Source: CAYFUF01 sp964394795 (GTDB lineage: Bacteria; Bacillota; Clostridia; Tissierellales; Peptoniphilaceae). From it: a stretch of DNA of 18,491 bases. The position numbers and the translations under genes are program-made. Positions 1 to 6,791 of the stretch are shown piece after piece. The notes below the pieces were generated by a model. It had not been told where the DNA came from, ran no database searches, and saw only the letters and a list, made by a program, of their open reading frames with translations. The first letter of the stretch is position 1; every line of letters begins with the position of its first letter. The stretch is taken from positions 1 to 18,491 of the forward strand of contig CAYMYX010000030.1 in the NCBI GenBank assembly GCA_964394795.1, written 5' to 3'.

Positions 1-55
1 GTATCTCGTCGGGCTCATAACCCGGAGGCCGTAGGTTCGAATCCTACCCCCGCAA
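1..55 (+). tRNA. tRNA-fMet (CAT), initiator, 5' part outside window
   Basis: The sequence shows the anticodon arm with CAT at 16-18, a T arm (43-47 pairs with the GTAGG before the TTCGAAT loop) and the 3' acceptor strand CCCCGCA followed by discriminator A at 55. Three consecutive G-C pairs in the anticodon stem (11-13 with 21-23) and A at position 72 of the acceptor stem are hallmarks of bacterial initiator tRNA, so I call it fMet rather than elongator Met. The 3' CCA is not encoded. About 20 bases of the 5' end are cut off by the window edge. Confidence 0.93.
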
Positions 56-63
56 TAGAAATG

Positions 64-91
64 AGAGTTCGCTTAGGCGAACTCTTTTTTT
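64..91 (+). terminator. Intrinsic terminator behind tRNA-fMet
   Basis: A 9-bp perfect stem (64-72 with 77-85, loop TTAG) is followed by a run of seven T (85-91). It lies 9 nt after the tRNA and ends that tRNA transcript. Confidence 0.9.
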
Positions 92-140
92 GTTGAGAAA
101 TAAAAAATTAAGTTTACGAATTTAAATTAGTACCTATGGA

Positions 141-584
141 ATGTCAAATAGTATAATAGTAATTAAGTTGAACCGGATAATGAAGAAAAGTGCGATTATA
201 ATTTCTTATGGAGGAAAAGAATATGGATCGAAAAGAAAAAAAGCAAGAAAAGAAAAATTGAGCAAACATATTAATTTAGGAAATGGACGTTATAAGGACC
301 ATGAGATTGAAGAGTTAGAAAATATAGTTAAGAATCGTAAAAAACTTGATGGAACATCAAAAACATTTAAAAATAGTTATAAAACGTTTGATTCACAAGA
401 TACTTATCGTGTAAAGGAACGAGATACATATACTTTTAAAAATGATAAGTCAGGCATACGTATTGACCGACATCATGAAAGGGATTGGGATGATGGGCAA
501 AAGGATAGATATCATGAGACAACTGAAACTGGAAGAGATATTCTGAATTTTATGAAAAGACTATTTTGGAAATCCAAAAAATAA
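141..584 (+). CDS. Hypothetical small charged protein, probably with a frameshifted N-terminus
   Basis: I do not recognise this protein. The open frame gives up to 147 residues, very rich in Lys, Arg, Asp, Glu and His, with no membrane segment and no Cys. The C-terminal part reads like one soluble domain (about residues 40-147). The start is doubtful: the in-frame ATGs at 141 and 180 have no good ribosome binding site. A strong GGAGG (210-214) sits 8 nt before an ATG at 223 that is in another frame; that frame reads MDRKEKKQEKKN and stops at 261. A -1 shift at the A AAA AAG heptamer (237-243) would join this start to the long frame. The real product may therefore start at 223 with a programmed or accidental frameshift. 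Base composition is much more AT-rich than the genes from 932 on, which suggests acquired DNA. A terminator follows at 659. Confidence 0.5.
   Translation: MSNSIIVIKLNRIMKKSAIIISYGGKEYGSKRKKARKEKLSKHINLGNGRYKDHEIEELENIVKNRKKLDGTSKTFKNSYKTFDSQDTYRVKERDTYTFKNDKSGIRIDRHHERDWDDGQKDRYHETTETGRDILNFMKRLFWKSKK
237..243 (+). other. Candidate -1 frameshift site (A AAA AAG)
   Basis: Read from the ATG at 223, codons GAA AAA AAG place the heptamer A AAA AAG in the phase used by the E. coli dnaX slippery site. After a -1 slip the ribosome enters the long frame that ends at 584; without it translation stops at 259-261. The run of seven A (236-242) could equally be a site of replication slippage or a sequencing error. 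I see no strong stimulatory hairpin just downstream. Confidence 0.35.
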
Positions 585-630
585 ACTATATTAATGATGA
601 TGATTAAGGAAATCCAAAACGCAACTATAT
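568..630 (+). repeat. Imperfect direct repeat, two ~23-nt copies
   Basis: The first copy (568-591) covers the last codons and stop of the small charged gene; the second copy (608-630) lies 16 nt after it. Both start GGAAATCCAAAA and end AACTATAT, and they differ at a few positions between. This looks like a small local duplication; no function is evident. Confidence 0.55.
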
Positions 631-658
631 ATACATGAAATACTATAAGTGATAATTA

Positions 659-689
659 AGCAGTTGGAGTAACGTCCGATTGCTTTTTT
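659..689 (+). terminator. Intrinsic terminator after the small charged gene
   Basis: A 10-bp stem with two G-T pairs (659-668 with 675-684, loop GTAACG) is followed by TTTTTT (684-689). It is correctly placed to end the transcript of the gene ending at 584. Confidence 0.75.
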
Positions 690-931
690 ATTCTAGAGAT
701 TTTATATTAGCGTTAGTTAATCAAGCAATCGTGGGTAGGGACAGAGTTAGTACTTGTTTTCACTTTTGTTATTCTAATGAGTGTTTCTTTGAATTTATAA
801 GTTACGAATATAGACGATAATGGATTTATAATTTTCTAAACATAAGGGGTACATAAAATTACAGTATCCAAGCTCGTCGATAATTTCTAAATAAGATAAA
901 TAAACATGTAGAACTTTTTAGGAGGTGCACC
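690..931. other. AT-rich intergenic region upstream of the macro-domain gene
   Basis: I see no gene here. The only promoter-like pair is TTACGA (802-807) and TATAAT (827-832) with a 19-nt spacer, which is longer than ideal. The ribosome binding site GGAGG of the next gene is at 921-925. Confidence 0.4.
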
Positions 932-1465
932 ATGACAACTATAGAAAAAATGAAGGTAATCCAAGCAGACATCACCACATTAGAAGTCGATGCCATTGTC
1001 AATGCAGCAAACACATCTTTGCTGGGAGGTGGAGGAGTAGATGGGGCCATCCACCGTGCAGCAGGTCCTGAACTTTTGGAAAAGACGCGAACGTTAAATG
1101 GCGTGGAAACGGGACAATCCAAGATAACTGAAGGCTACAAGTTACCGGCAAAGTATATTATCCACACCGCTGGACCGGTATTTAAGAAGGGGAAAGAGGG
1201 TCAGGCGGCGTTGCTCGCATCCTGTTATAGCACGTCGTTGGAGTTGGCCAAGGAGAACGGCCTAAAGACGATTGCCTATCCTTCCATTTCGACGGGCGTA
1301 TACGGTTATCCTTTGGAAGAGGCTGTGCCTATTGCGGTGGATACTGTGAAAGAGAAGCTGGAAGAGGAAGGTTTCGAAGGGATAGAAGAGGTAATCTTTG
1401 TTTGCTTCAATGAGAAAGCCTTTGAGTTATATCAGGAGACGTTAGATCAGTTGAAAGAAGAGTAG
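932..1465 (+). CDS. Macro-domain protein (O-acetyl-ADP-ribose deacetylase, YmdB type)
   Basis: The product is 177 residues, the usual size of a stand-alone bacterial macro domain. It shows the ADP-ribose binding hallmarks: DAIVNAAN (20-27), the glycine-rich GGGGVDGAIHRAAG loop (32-45) and the second phosphate loop SISTGVYGYPLEEA (118-131). Members of this family bind ADP-ribose and commonly hydrolyse O-acetyl-ADP-ribose made by sirtuins, or remove ADP-ribose from proteins; which of these applies here cannot be read from sequence. The ATG at 932 is preceded at 6 nt by GGAGG. The gene stands alone: a terminator lies upstream at 659 and a T-box leader with its own likely promoter follows. No clear terminator is visible directly behind it. 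Confidence 0.93.
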   Translation: MTTIEKMKVIQADITTLEVDAIVNAANTSLLGGGGVDGAIHRAAGPELLEKTRTLNGVETGQSKITEGYKLPAKYIIHTAGPVFKKGKEGQAALLASCYSTSLELAKENGLKTIAYPSISTGVYGYPLEEAVPIAVDTVKEKLEEEGFEGIEEVIFVCFNEKAFELYQETLDQLKEE

Positions 1466-1516
1466 AAATTAGAGGATAAAGGCAAATACGCTCAGCAAAA
1501 TTCCAACCAATAAAGC

Positions 1517-1545
1517 TTTACAAGAGTAAAAAGATATGATAGATT
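1517..1545 (+). promoter_or_regulatory. Candidate promoter of the T-box operon
   Basis: TTTACA (1517-1522) and TAGATT (1540-1545) are separated by 17 nt. The -35 matches the sigma-A consensus at five of six positions and the -10 is weaker. Position fits: transcription would start about 25 nt before the first T-box helix. Confidence 0.4.
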
Positions 1546-1574
1546 ACCCTTATCGACTTCATTACGACACTAAG

Positions 1575-1841
1575 ATAAAGCGTCACGAAGAAATTGATGA
1601 TGGGAACGAGTAATCGGGCGGTTGGCTAACAGAGAGTGTCACTTGCTGAGAAGACATAAGCTAAATTCCGATGAACACATCCCGGAGAGTCCTTGCGAAG
1701 GTAGTAGTGGGGGACGGTTACGCCCGTTATCGCGTAGGAGTAGGAATACTCCCTGAGGTTGGCAGCGCGAGCTGCTAACGAAAGAAGGTGGGACCACGAG
1801 GTTGACTCGTCCTTTTGCATAGCAAGAGGACGAGTTTTTTT
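1575..1841 (+). promoter_or_regulatory. T-box leader, predicted to sense tRNA-His
   Basis: A T-box leader is an mRNA element that reads uncharged tRNA. The T-box sequence AAGGTGGGACCACG is at 1785-1798. In Stem I, helix 1613-1617/1668-1672 lies above and 1602-1605/1680-1683 below an internal loop. That loop has AGTA (1609-1612) on one side and GAA-CAC-A (1673-1679) on the other, which is the standard layout of the specifier loop; the specifier is therefore CAC (His) at 1676-1678, followed by the usual purine. The TGGN bulge is TGGG (1789-1792), so N is G and would pair with discriminator C73, which is characteristic of bacterial tRNA-His. A hairpin with a GCGA loop (1759-1778) precedes the T-box. 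The antiterminator forms from AAGG-bulge-ACGAG (1785-1800) and CTCGTCCTT (1806-1814), which competes with the terminator. The exact 5' boundary is estimated. Confidence 0.93.
1805..1841 (+). terminator. T-box regulated terminator
   Basis: Stem ACTCGTCCT (1805-1813) pairs with AGGACGAGT (1827-1835), followed by seven T (1835-1841). Its 5' strand is shared with the antiterminator, so uncharged tRNA-His should prevent it from forming and allow expression of the transporter genes. Confidence 0.92.
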
Positions 1842-1862
1842 ATGGGATGTGAAGGAGGGGGC

Positions 1863-2786
1863 ATGGCCAGAGAAAGAAGACAGATAAGGAATAAGAATAT
1901 TCTGTTCTTTGTGGTGTTGGGGCTGTTTATTCTGTTTGCTTGGATGAATAATTCGGGGTCGGTTGCGGAGGCTGAGGTCCTTGCTTCCGAGGAAAGCAGC
2001 GAGGAGGGTACTGGTGTTGCGGGTAACCGACTTGAAGCGATCCGTCAGCGGGGCTACATCGAAGTGGTCACGGAACCTTACTTTGCGCCCTATGAGTTTA
2101 TCGATTCGAGAAAAGAGGGGCAGGAGAAGTATGTGGGGGCGGAGATGGAGTTGGCAAAGTTCATTGCCCAAGATTTGGGGGTGGAGCTCCGGATTGTGCC
2201 GTTGGAGTTTGATGCGGTGCTGAGTGGGATATCAACCGGGAAGTATGACCTGGCGATTTCGGCTTTGGCGTATACGCCGGCTAGGATTGAGGCGATGAAC
2301 ATGTCCACCGGTTTTTACATACGGAGTGATAGTCCGGGGCATGGCCTGATAATTCGCAAAGAGGACGCCGAGGAAATCAAAGGAGTGGAGGATCTTGCGG
2401 ATAAGACGATTGTTTATCAAAGCGGGTCTCTCCAGCAGATGTTTGTCGAAGAGCAAGTTCCCAAAGTGGCAGAGGAGAAGCGGGTGTCGTCGACGAACGA
2501 TACATTCCTCTCAGTTTCGGAGGGTAAGGCTGATGCGGCAGCAATACCGATTGGTACTGCGACGCTATATATCGAAGCGAACCCGGACAGCGACCTGATG
2601 ATTGTCGAAGATTTTAGGTTCTTCCAGGACGAGAAAACGGCTGGGCAACGGATAGGGATTCGCAAGGGAGAAGATGAACTTACTGCCTATGTGAACGAAC
2701 GAATCTTGGAAGCGGAGAAGAAGGGCTTGCTTACAAAATGGTATGACGAGGCGGTTATTCAGGCGAAGGATTTGGGGTTGGATTAG
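1863..2786 (+). CDS. ABC transporter substrate-binding protein, polar amino-acid family, probably histidine
   Basis: This is a family-3 extracellular solute-binding protein of 307 residues. It would capture an amino acid outside the membrane and pass it to the permease encoded next. Residues 13-28 form a hydrophobic segment after a basic start; there is no lipobox Cys, so the protein is either anchored by this segment or cut near the AEA at 35-37. The binding domain runs from about residue 55, with RGYIEVVTEPYFAPYEF (63-79) and GKYDLAISALAYTPAR (126-141) typical of the family. I chose the ATG at 1863 because AAGGAGG lies 5-6 nt before it; the open frame extends upstream, but only into the T-box terminator. 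The His T-box upstream is the reason for proposing histidine or a histidine derivative as ligand. Confidence 0.9.
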   Translation: MARERRQIRNKNILFFVVLGLFILFAWMNNSGSVAEAEVLASEESSEEGTGVAGNRLEAIRQRGYIEVVTEPYFAPYEFIDSRKEGQEKYVGAEMELAKFIAQDLGVELRIVPLEFDAVLSGISTGKYDLAISALAYTPARIEAMNMSTGFYIRSDSPGHGLIIRKEDAEEIKGVEDLADKTIVYQSGSLQQMFVEEQVPKVAEEKRVSSTNDTFLSVSEGKADAAAIPIGTATLYIEANPDSDLMIVEDFRFFQDEKTAGQRIGIRKGEDELTAYVNERILEAEKKGLLTKWYDEAVIQAKDLGLD

Positions 2787-2811
2787 GCGAGTTTGGTAGA
2801 AAGAGGGAGAT

Positions 2812-3477
2812 ATGTTAGATCAAATCGTGGCCATATGGGAAAGCTATGGCGGGGTGTATATGGAGGGGCTGGTCGGAACGATTGTGTTGACCTTGCTGAC
2901 CATCGTTGGCGCTTCCATTTTGGGCGTGGTCATTGCCCTAATGCGATGGTCTCAAGTCATTCTGTTCGCCTTGTTTGCGCGCTTTTACCTGTGGTTGCTA
3001 AGGGGAACGCCTATACTTTTACAATTATATTTCTTTTGGCTCTTTTTGCCAGACCTGATTCCCTTTGAGTTGACGGACCAACAAACCATCCTCATCGCCT
3101 TGATCATTAACGCCTCGGCCTATATCGCGGAAATCGTTCGGGGAGGCATCAATGCGGTGCCTTCGGGACAGGTGGAGGCAGCCAAGAGTTTGGGTCTATC
3201 CAAACGGAATATCTTTGGGAGGATTGTGTTTCCTCAAGCGATAAAGAACAGCTTACCGGCAATGGGCAACCAGTACGTGTCGATCTTGAAGCAGACATCT
3301 TTGGCGTCGGTTTTCTTTGTTGCCGAACTCACCACTTCGTATAAGACCGTGCAGACGGCAACTTTCTTGCCGATTCCGGCTTTAGCCATCTCCGGCTTGA
3401 TTTACTTGGCATTGACCGCAATCTTCAACCAAGGTTTCGGCTTTGTGGAGAGGAGGTTGGCTGTCTATGACCGCTAA
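2812..3477 (+). CDS. ABC transporter permease, polar amino-acid (His/Glu/Gln/Arg/opine) family
   Basis: The product is a 221-residue membrane protein with about five hydrophobic segments, the normal size for this permease family, which works as a dimer. RGTPILLQL (64-72) and the EAA loop (about 118-143, with VEAAKSLGLSKRNIFGRIVF), which docks on the ATPase, are characteristic. The start ATG is 25 nt after the stop of the binding-protein gene and has a GAGGGAG ribosome binding site. Its last 11 nt overlap the start of the ATPase gene, so the two are translationally linked. With its neighbours it forms one complete importer under the T-box. Confidence 0.93.
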   Translation: MLDQIVAIWESYGGVYMEGLVGTIVLTLLTIVGASILGVVIALMRWSQVILFALFARFYLWLLRGTPILLQLYFFWLFLPDLIPFELTDQQTILIALIINASAYIAEIVRGGINAVPSGQVEAAKSLGLSKRNIFGRIVFPQAIKNSLPAMGNQYVSILKQTSLASVFFVAELTTSYKTVQTATFLPIPALAISGLIYLALTAIFNQGFGFVERRLAVYDR

Positions 3478-4204
3478 AACTATATTGAAAACGAAAAAAT
3501 TGGAGAAGTGCTTCGGTGATCTTAAGGTACTGAAAGGGATAGATTTGGAGATCGTTGAGGGCGAGGTTGTGTCCATCATTGGGGCATCGGGGTCAGGGAA
3601 ATCGACCTTGCTTCGGTGTTTGAACTTATTGGAAATCCCAACCGCTGGAACCATCTACTTCAAGGATTTGAATTTGATGGAGGATGATTATGGCCTGGAA
3701 GAAATCCACCAGCAAATCGGATTGGTATTCCAAGACTTCAACCTCTTTCCCCATTATACGGTGATGGGAAACATCACCATGGCCCCCATACTCGAAATGA
3801 AGGTGGAGAAGAAAGAGGCGGAGAAGCGGGCCATATCCCTCCTAGAACGAGTCGGCCTCGTCGACAAGAAGGATGAGTATCCGAGGAAGCTTTCGGGCGG
3901 GCAACAGCAAAGGGTGGCTATCCTGCGGGCACTGGCCATGAACCCGGCGATTATGCTCTTTGACGAGCCTACATCGGCATTGGATCCGGAGATGGTCAAC
4001 GATGTGCTGGATGTTATTCGCGACTTGGCTAAGCAAGGGATGACGATAGTGATTGTGAGCCATGAGATGGCCTTCGCGAAGGAGATTTCGGATCGAGTCA
4101 TCTTTATGGACGATGGGCGGATCAGCGAGATTGGGACGCCAGAAGAAATATTTGAGACGTCGGAGAACCCCAGACTGCAAGCTTTTCTAAGCAAAGTCTT
4201 ATAG
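3467..4204 (+). CDS. ABC transporter ATP-binding protein, polar amino-acid family
   Basis: This 245-residue ATPase powers the importer. It has Walker A GASGSGKST (39-47), Q-loop Gln89, signature LSGGQQQR (142-149), Walker B IMLFDEP (162-168) followed by the D-loop SALD, and switch His199. The pattern is that of GlnQ/HisP-type ATPases. I use the ATG at 3467, preceded by AGGAGG at 3451-3456; the frame is open back to a TTG at 3443, but that would cut into the ribosome binding site. It overlaps the permease by 11 nt, and the amidohydrolase starts 12 nt after its stop, so all four genes look co-transcribed. Confidence 0.95.
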   Translation: MTAKTILKTKKLEKCFGDLKVLKGIDLEIVEGEVVSIIGASGSGKSTLLRCLNLLEIPTAGTIYFKDLNLMEDDYGLEEIHQQIGLVFQDFNLFPHYTVMGNITMAPILEMKVEKKEAEKRAISLLERVGLVDKKDEYPRKLSGGQQQRVAILRALAMNPAIMLFDEPTSALDPEMVNDVLDVIRDLAKQGMTIVIVSHEMAFAKEISDRVIFMDDGRISEIGTPEEIFETSENPRLQAFLSKVL

Positions 4205-4216
4205 AAAGAGTGGAAA

Positions 4217-5641
4217 ATGGAAGATTTGCGCTTTGTACGCGAGTTTATTGATGAGCATTTTGGTGAATTTGAAGAGATGGCTGGAAAGATTTGGGCACTG
4301 GCGGAGCTTCCTTTTGAGGAGGTGGAGTCGGTGGAGGTTCTGCAGGGAGCTTTGGAGACGCGGGGGTTTGCGATTGAGGAGGGGGTGGCTGACTTACCGA
4401 CGGCCTTTGTTGCTTCCTATGGGTCGGGTCGACCTTACTTCGGCTTTCTCGCCGAGTACGATGCCTTGGATATGTTGAGCCAGCAAGCTGGGGTGAGTGA
4501 GAAGAGGGCGGTAGAGGGGATGGCCCCAGGTCATGGGTGTGGCCACAATCTGATTGGCGTCGGCTGTGTTGCTGCCAGCTTGGCAGTCCAGGCTTATCTT
4601 GAGGAGACGGGGAAGGCTGGTACGGTCTACCTGTTTGGCTGTCCTGGTGAGGAAGGGGCCGGTGGGAAGACTTACATGGCCAAGGCCGGACTCTTCGATG
4701 AGTTGGATTTTGTGTATACGTGGCACCCTTCCAGCGAGAATCGGGTTCAGGTGGAGAACAGTTCGGCGATTTTGGCTGCGGATTTTACCTTTACGGGGAA
4801 GAGCGCCCATGCGGGGTCCAGCCCTTGGTTGGGGAGGTCGGGTCTCGATGCTTGCGAGCTGATGAACGTGGGATCCAATTATTTGCGGGAACATATACAG
4901 GACCAGGAAAGAATCCACTATGCCTATATGAATGCGGGGGGAACGGCGCCAAATGTGGTTCCTCAGGAGGCGACAATTCGTTACGAGGTCAGGTCGCCTA
5001 AACTTGGGGATATGATGAAGCTGTATGAACGGATTAAGAATGTGGCGAGAGGGGCGGCCCTGATGACGGAAACGGAACTGAGCTTCGAGCGAAAGTATGC
5101 CTTTGCGGATTACCAGAGCAGTCGGACTTTATGGCCGATCGCCCAGAGGGCGCTAGAAGAATTAGGCCCACCGGAGTGGACCGAGGAAGATTATACACTG
5201 GCGAAGGAGTTTCTGACCTCTTATGACGGGGAGACCCAAGAGCAAGCAAAGGTGCAGATGATGGGACTGTATGGGATGGACCGGGTAGAGGAGAAGTTTG
5301 CAAAACCATTGGATGATGAGATTCAGCCTTTGGAGTATGGCCCGGTAAAGTATTCCTCGGGGTCAACGGATGTGGGGGATGTTTCCTATGTGTGTCCAAC
5401 GGTGACGCTTTTGACGGCGACGGCCTGCTTAGGGAATGTGGCGCATACGTGGCAAACTACGGCCCAGTCCTTATCGCCAATCGGTTTCAAGGGGATGAGG
5501 TTGGCGGCTCAAGGGATGGCACTCGCTGCAATTCGGACGATGGAAGACAAAGACCTGATTGAGAAGGCGAAGGATGAGACAAAGGAGAGAAGGCTGAAGG
5601 CCGGGGGGATCTGGGTCCTGATTCCGGTTTCCACCACCTGA
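4217..5641 (+). CDS. M20 family amidohydrolase, AbgB-like
   Basis: The product has 474 residues, about the length of AbgB (p-aminobenzoyl-glutamate hydrolase subunit B) and relatives. It shows the M20 metal and catalytic pattern: GHGCGHN (105-111), EE (145-146), WHP (169-171), the lid-domain SAHAG (196-200) and a C-terminal AHTW (409-412). There is no signal peptide, so it acts in the cytoplasm. M20 enzymes hydrolyse amide bonds of N-acyl amino acids or dipeptides; carnosinases (beta-alanyl-His hydrolases) belong to the same family. Its place as the last gene of a His-T-box transporter operon suggests that it releases histidine from an imported conjugate. The substrate is inference. A terminator follows at 5655. 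No AbgA partner gene is present next to it. Confidence 0.88.
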   Translation: MEDLRFVREFIDEHFGEFEEMAGKIWALAELPFEEVESVEVLQGALETRGFAIEEGVADLPTAFVASYGSGRPYFGFLAEYDALDMLSQQAGVSEKRAVEGMAPGHGCGHNLIGVGCVAASLAVQAYLEETGKAGTVYLFGCPGEEGAGGKTYMAKAGLFDELDFVYTWHPSSENRVQVENSSAILAADFTFTGKSAHAGSSPWLGRSGLDACELMNVGSNYLREHIQDQERIHYAYMNAGGTAPNVVPQEATIRYEVRSPKLGDMMKLYERIKNVARGAALMTETELSFERKYAFADYQSSRTLWPIAQRALEELGPPEWTEEDYTLAKEFLTSYDGETQEQAKVQMMGLYGMDRVEEKFAKPLDDEIQPLEYGPVKYSSGSTDVGDVSYVCPTVTLLTATACLGNVAHTWQTTAQSLSPIGFKGMRLAAQGMALAAIRTMEDKDLIEKAKDETKERRLKAGGIWVLIPVSTT

Positions 5642-5654
5642 TTGAACAATAACG

Positions 5655-5699
5655 AAGGGCTGTTGGGGCGAAAACCTGCCCGCAACAGCCCTTTTCGTT
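5655..5699 (+). terminator. Terminator of the His-T-box operon
   Basis: An 11-bp stem (5655-5665 with 5683-5693) is capped by a second GGGC/GCCC helix (5666-5669 with 5678-5681) and followed by TTTTCGTTT. It lies 14 nt after the amidohydrolase stop. Confidence 0.85.
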
Positions 5700-5748
5700 T
5701 GGAAAAATGTCTTGTATCATGGACATAGATTGAAATTTAGGAGGAAGC

Positions 5749-6777
5749 ATGAAAACCATAGATTACATTGTCAAACTGACGTCGATACCATCACCCACCG
5801 GTTACACCAAGGAAGTGATGGATTACCTCAAAGAGACCGTGGAAGGGCTGGGTTACGAGAGCCTAACCACTAACAAAGGCGGCCTGATGGTGAAAGTGGA
5901 AGGAAAGACTAGCGACCAGGCGCGAATGATAACCGCCCATGTGGACACTTTGGGGGCCATGGTCCGGGCCATAAAAGACGACGGTCGCCTCAAGTTGGAG
6001 AAAATCGGAGGATACCCCTTCAACGTCATCGAGGGGGAAAACTGCCTGATTCATAGCGAGGATAAGACCTTCACGGGGACCATCCTGATGCATCAAACCA
6101 GCAACCACGTCTACAAGGATGCAGCGACTGCTGAACGGAACCAGGACAACATGGAGATCCGCTTGGATGAAGAGGTGAAGTCCAAGGAGGACACAGAGAA
6201 GCTGGGCATTTCCGTTGGCGACTTCATTAGCATCAATCCAAAGACTGTGGTCACCGAATCGGGCTTCGTCAAGTCGAGACACTTAGACGATAAGGCCAGC
6301 GCCGGCATCTTGCTTGCCACGCTTAAGAAACTTAAAGAAGATGAAACCGAATTACCCGTAACCAGCTACTTCTACTTCTCCAACAATGAGGAGATCGGTT
6401 ATGGTGCGAACTCCAACATTCCTAGCGAGGTTGTGGAATATTTAGCGGTCGACATGGGCGCCTTGGGCGACGGTCAACAATCCGATGAATACACTGTTTC
6501 TATTTGCGCCAAGGATTCCACAGGTCCATACCACTACGGTTTCCGCAAGCACCTGATTGCATTAGCCAAAGAAAAAAGCATCGACTACCGTCTGGATATC
6601 TATCCATTCTACGGGTCCGATGCTTCGGCAGCGTTACACGCTGGGGTTGATGTAAAACATGCCCTCTTTGGGGCAGGTATCGAGTCGAGCCATGCCTACG
6701 AGCGCACTCATAGCAAGTCGATTGACCATACGGAAAAACTTTTGCAGGCTTACTTGCTCAGCGACTTGGTCGACTAA
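5749..6777 (+). CDS. M42 family metallo-aminopeptidase
   Basis: The product is 342 residues, typical for M42 (glutamyl aminopeptidase / tetrahedral aminopeptidase) enzymes, which trim peptides in the cytoplasm as large oligomers with two metal ions. Visible ligands and catalytic residues are TAHVDT (His64, Asp66), RHLDD (Asp180/Asp181), NNEE (Glu214/Glu215), VDMGA (Asp235) and SSHAYERTH (His315). The ATG at 5749 follows GGAGG at 5741-5745. The gene stands between the terminator of the preceding operon and the 3' end of the siderophore operon, with which it is convergent (14 nt between stop codons and no clear terminator). I see no convincing promoter upstream. Some relatives were once called endoglucanases; peptidase is the better call. 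Confidence 0.93.
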   Translation: MKTIDYIVKLTSIPSPTGYTKEVMDYLKETVEGLGYESLTTNKGGLMVKVEGKTSDQARMITAHVDTLGAMVRAIKDDGRLKLEKIGGYPFNVIEGENCLIHSEDKTFTGTILMHQTSNHVYKDAATAERNQDNMEIRLDEEVKSKEDTEKLGISVGDFISINPKTVVTESGFVKSRHLDDKASAGILLATLKKLKEDETELPVTSYFYFSNNEEIGYGANSNIPSEVVEYLAVDMGALGDGQQSDEYTVSICAKDSTGPYHYGFRKHLIALAKEKSIDYRLDIYPFYGSDASAALHAGVDVKHALFGAGIESSHAYERTHSKSIDHTEKLLQAYLLSDLVD

Positions 6778-6791
6778 ACGTCCTAACTGCT

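Noticed and set aside
859..1122. Minus-strand 87-codon frame over the macro-domain start
   Set aside because: It is antisense to a well-supported gene, without a ribosome binding site or recognisable homology.
1626..2171. A 181-codon open frame on the minus strand across the T-box leader
   Set aside because: It is antisense to a clear T-box and to the start of the binding-protein gene, and its translation looks like no protein family.
4394..4918. Long minus-strand frame inside the amidohydrolase gene
   Set aside because: It is a shadow ORF produced by GC bias of the plus-strand gene and has no recognisable domain.
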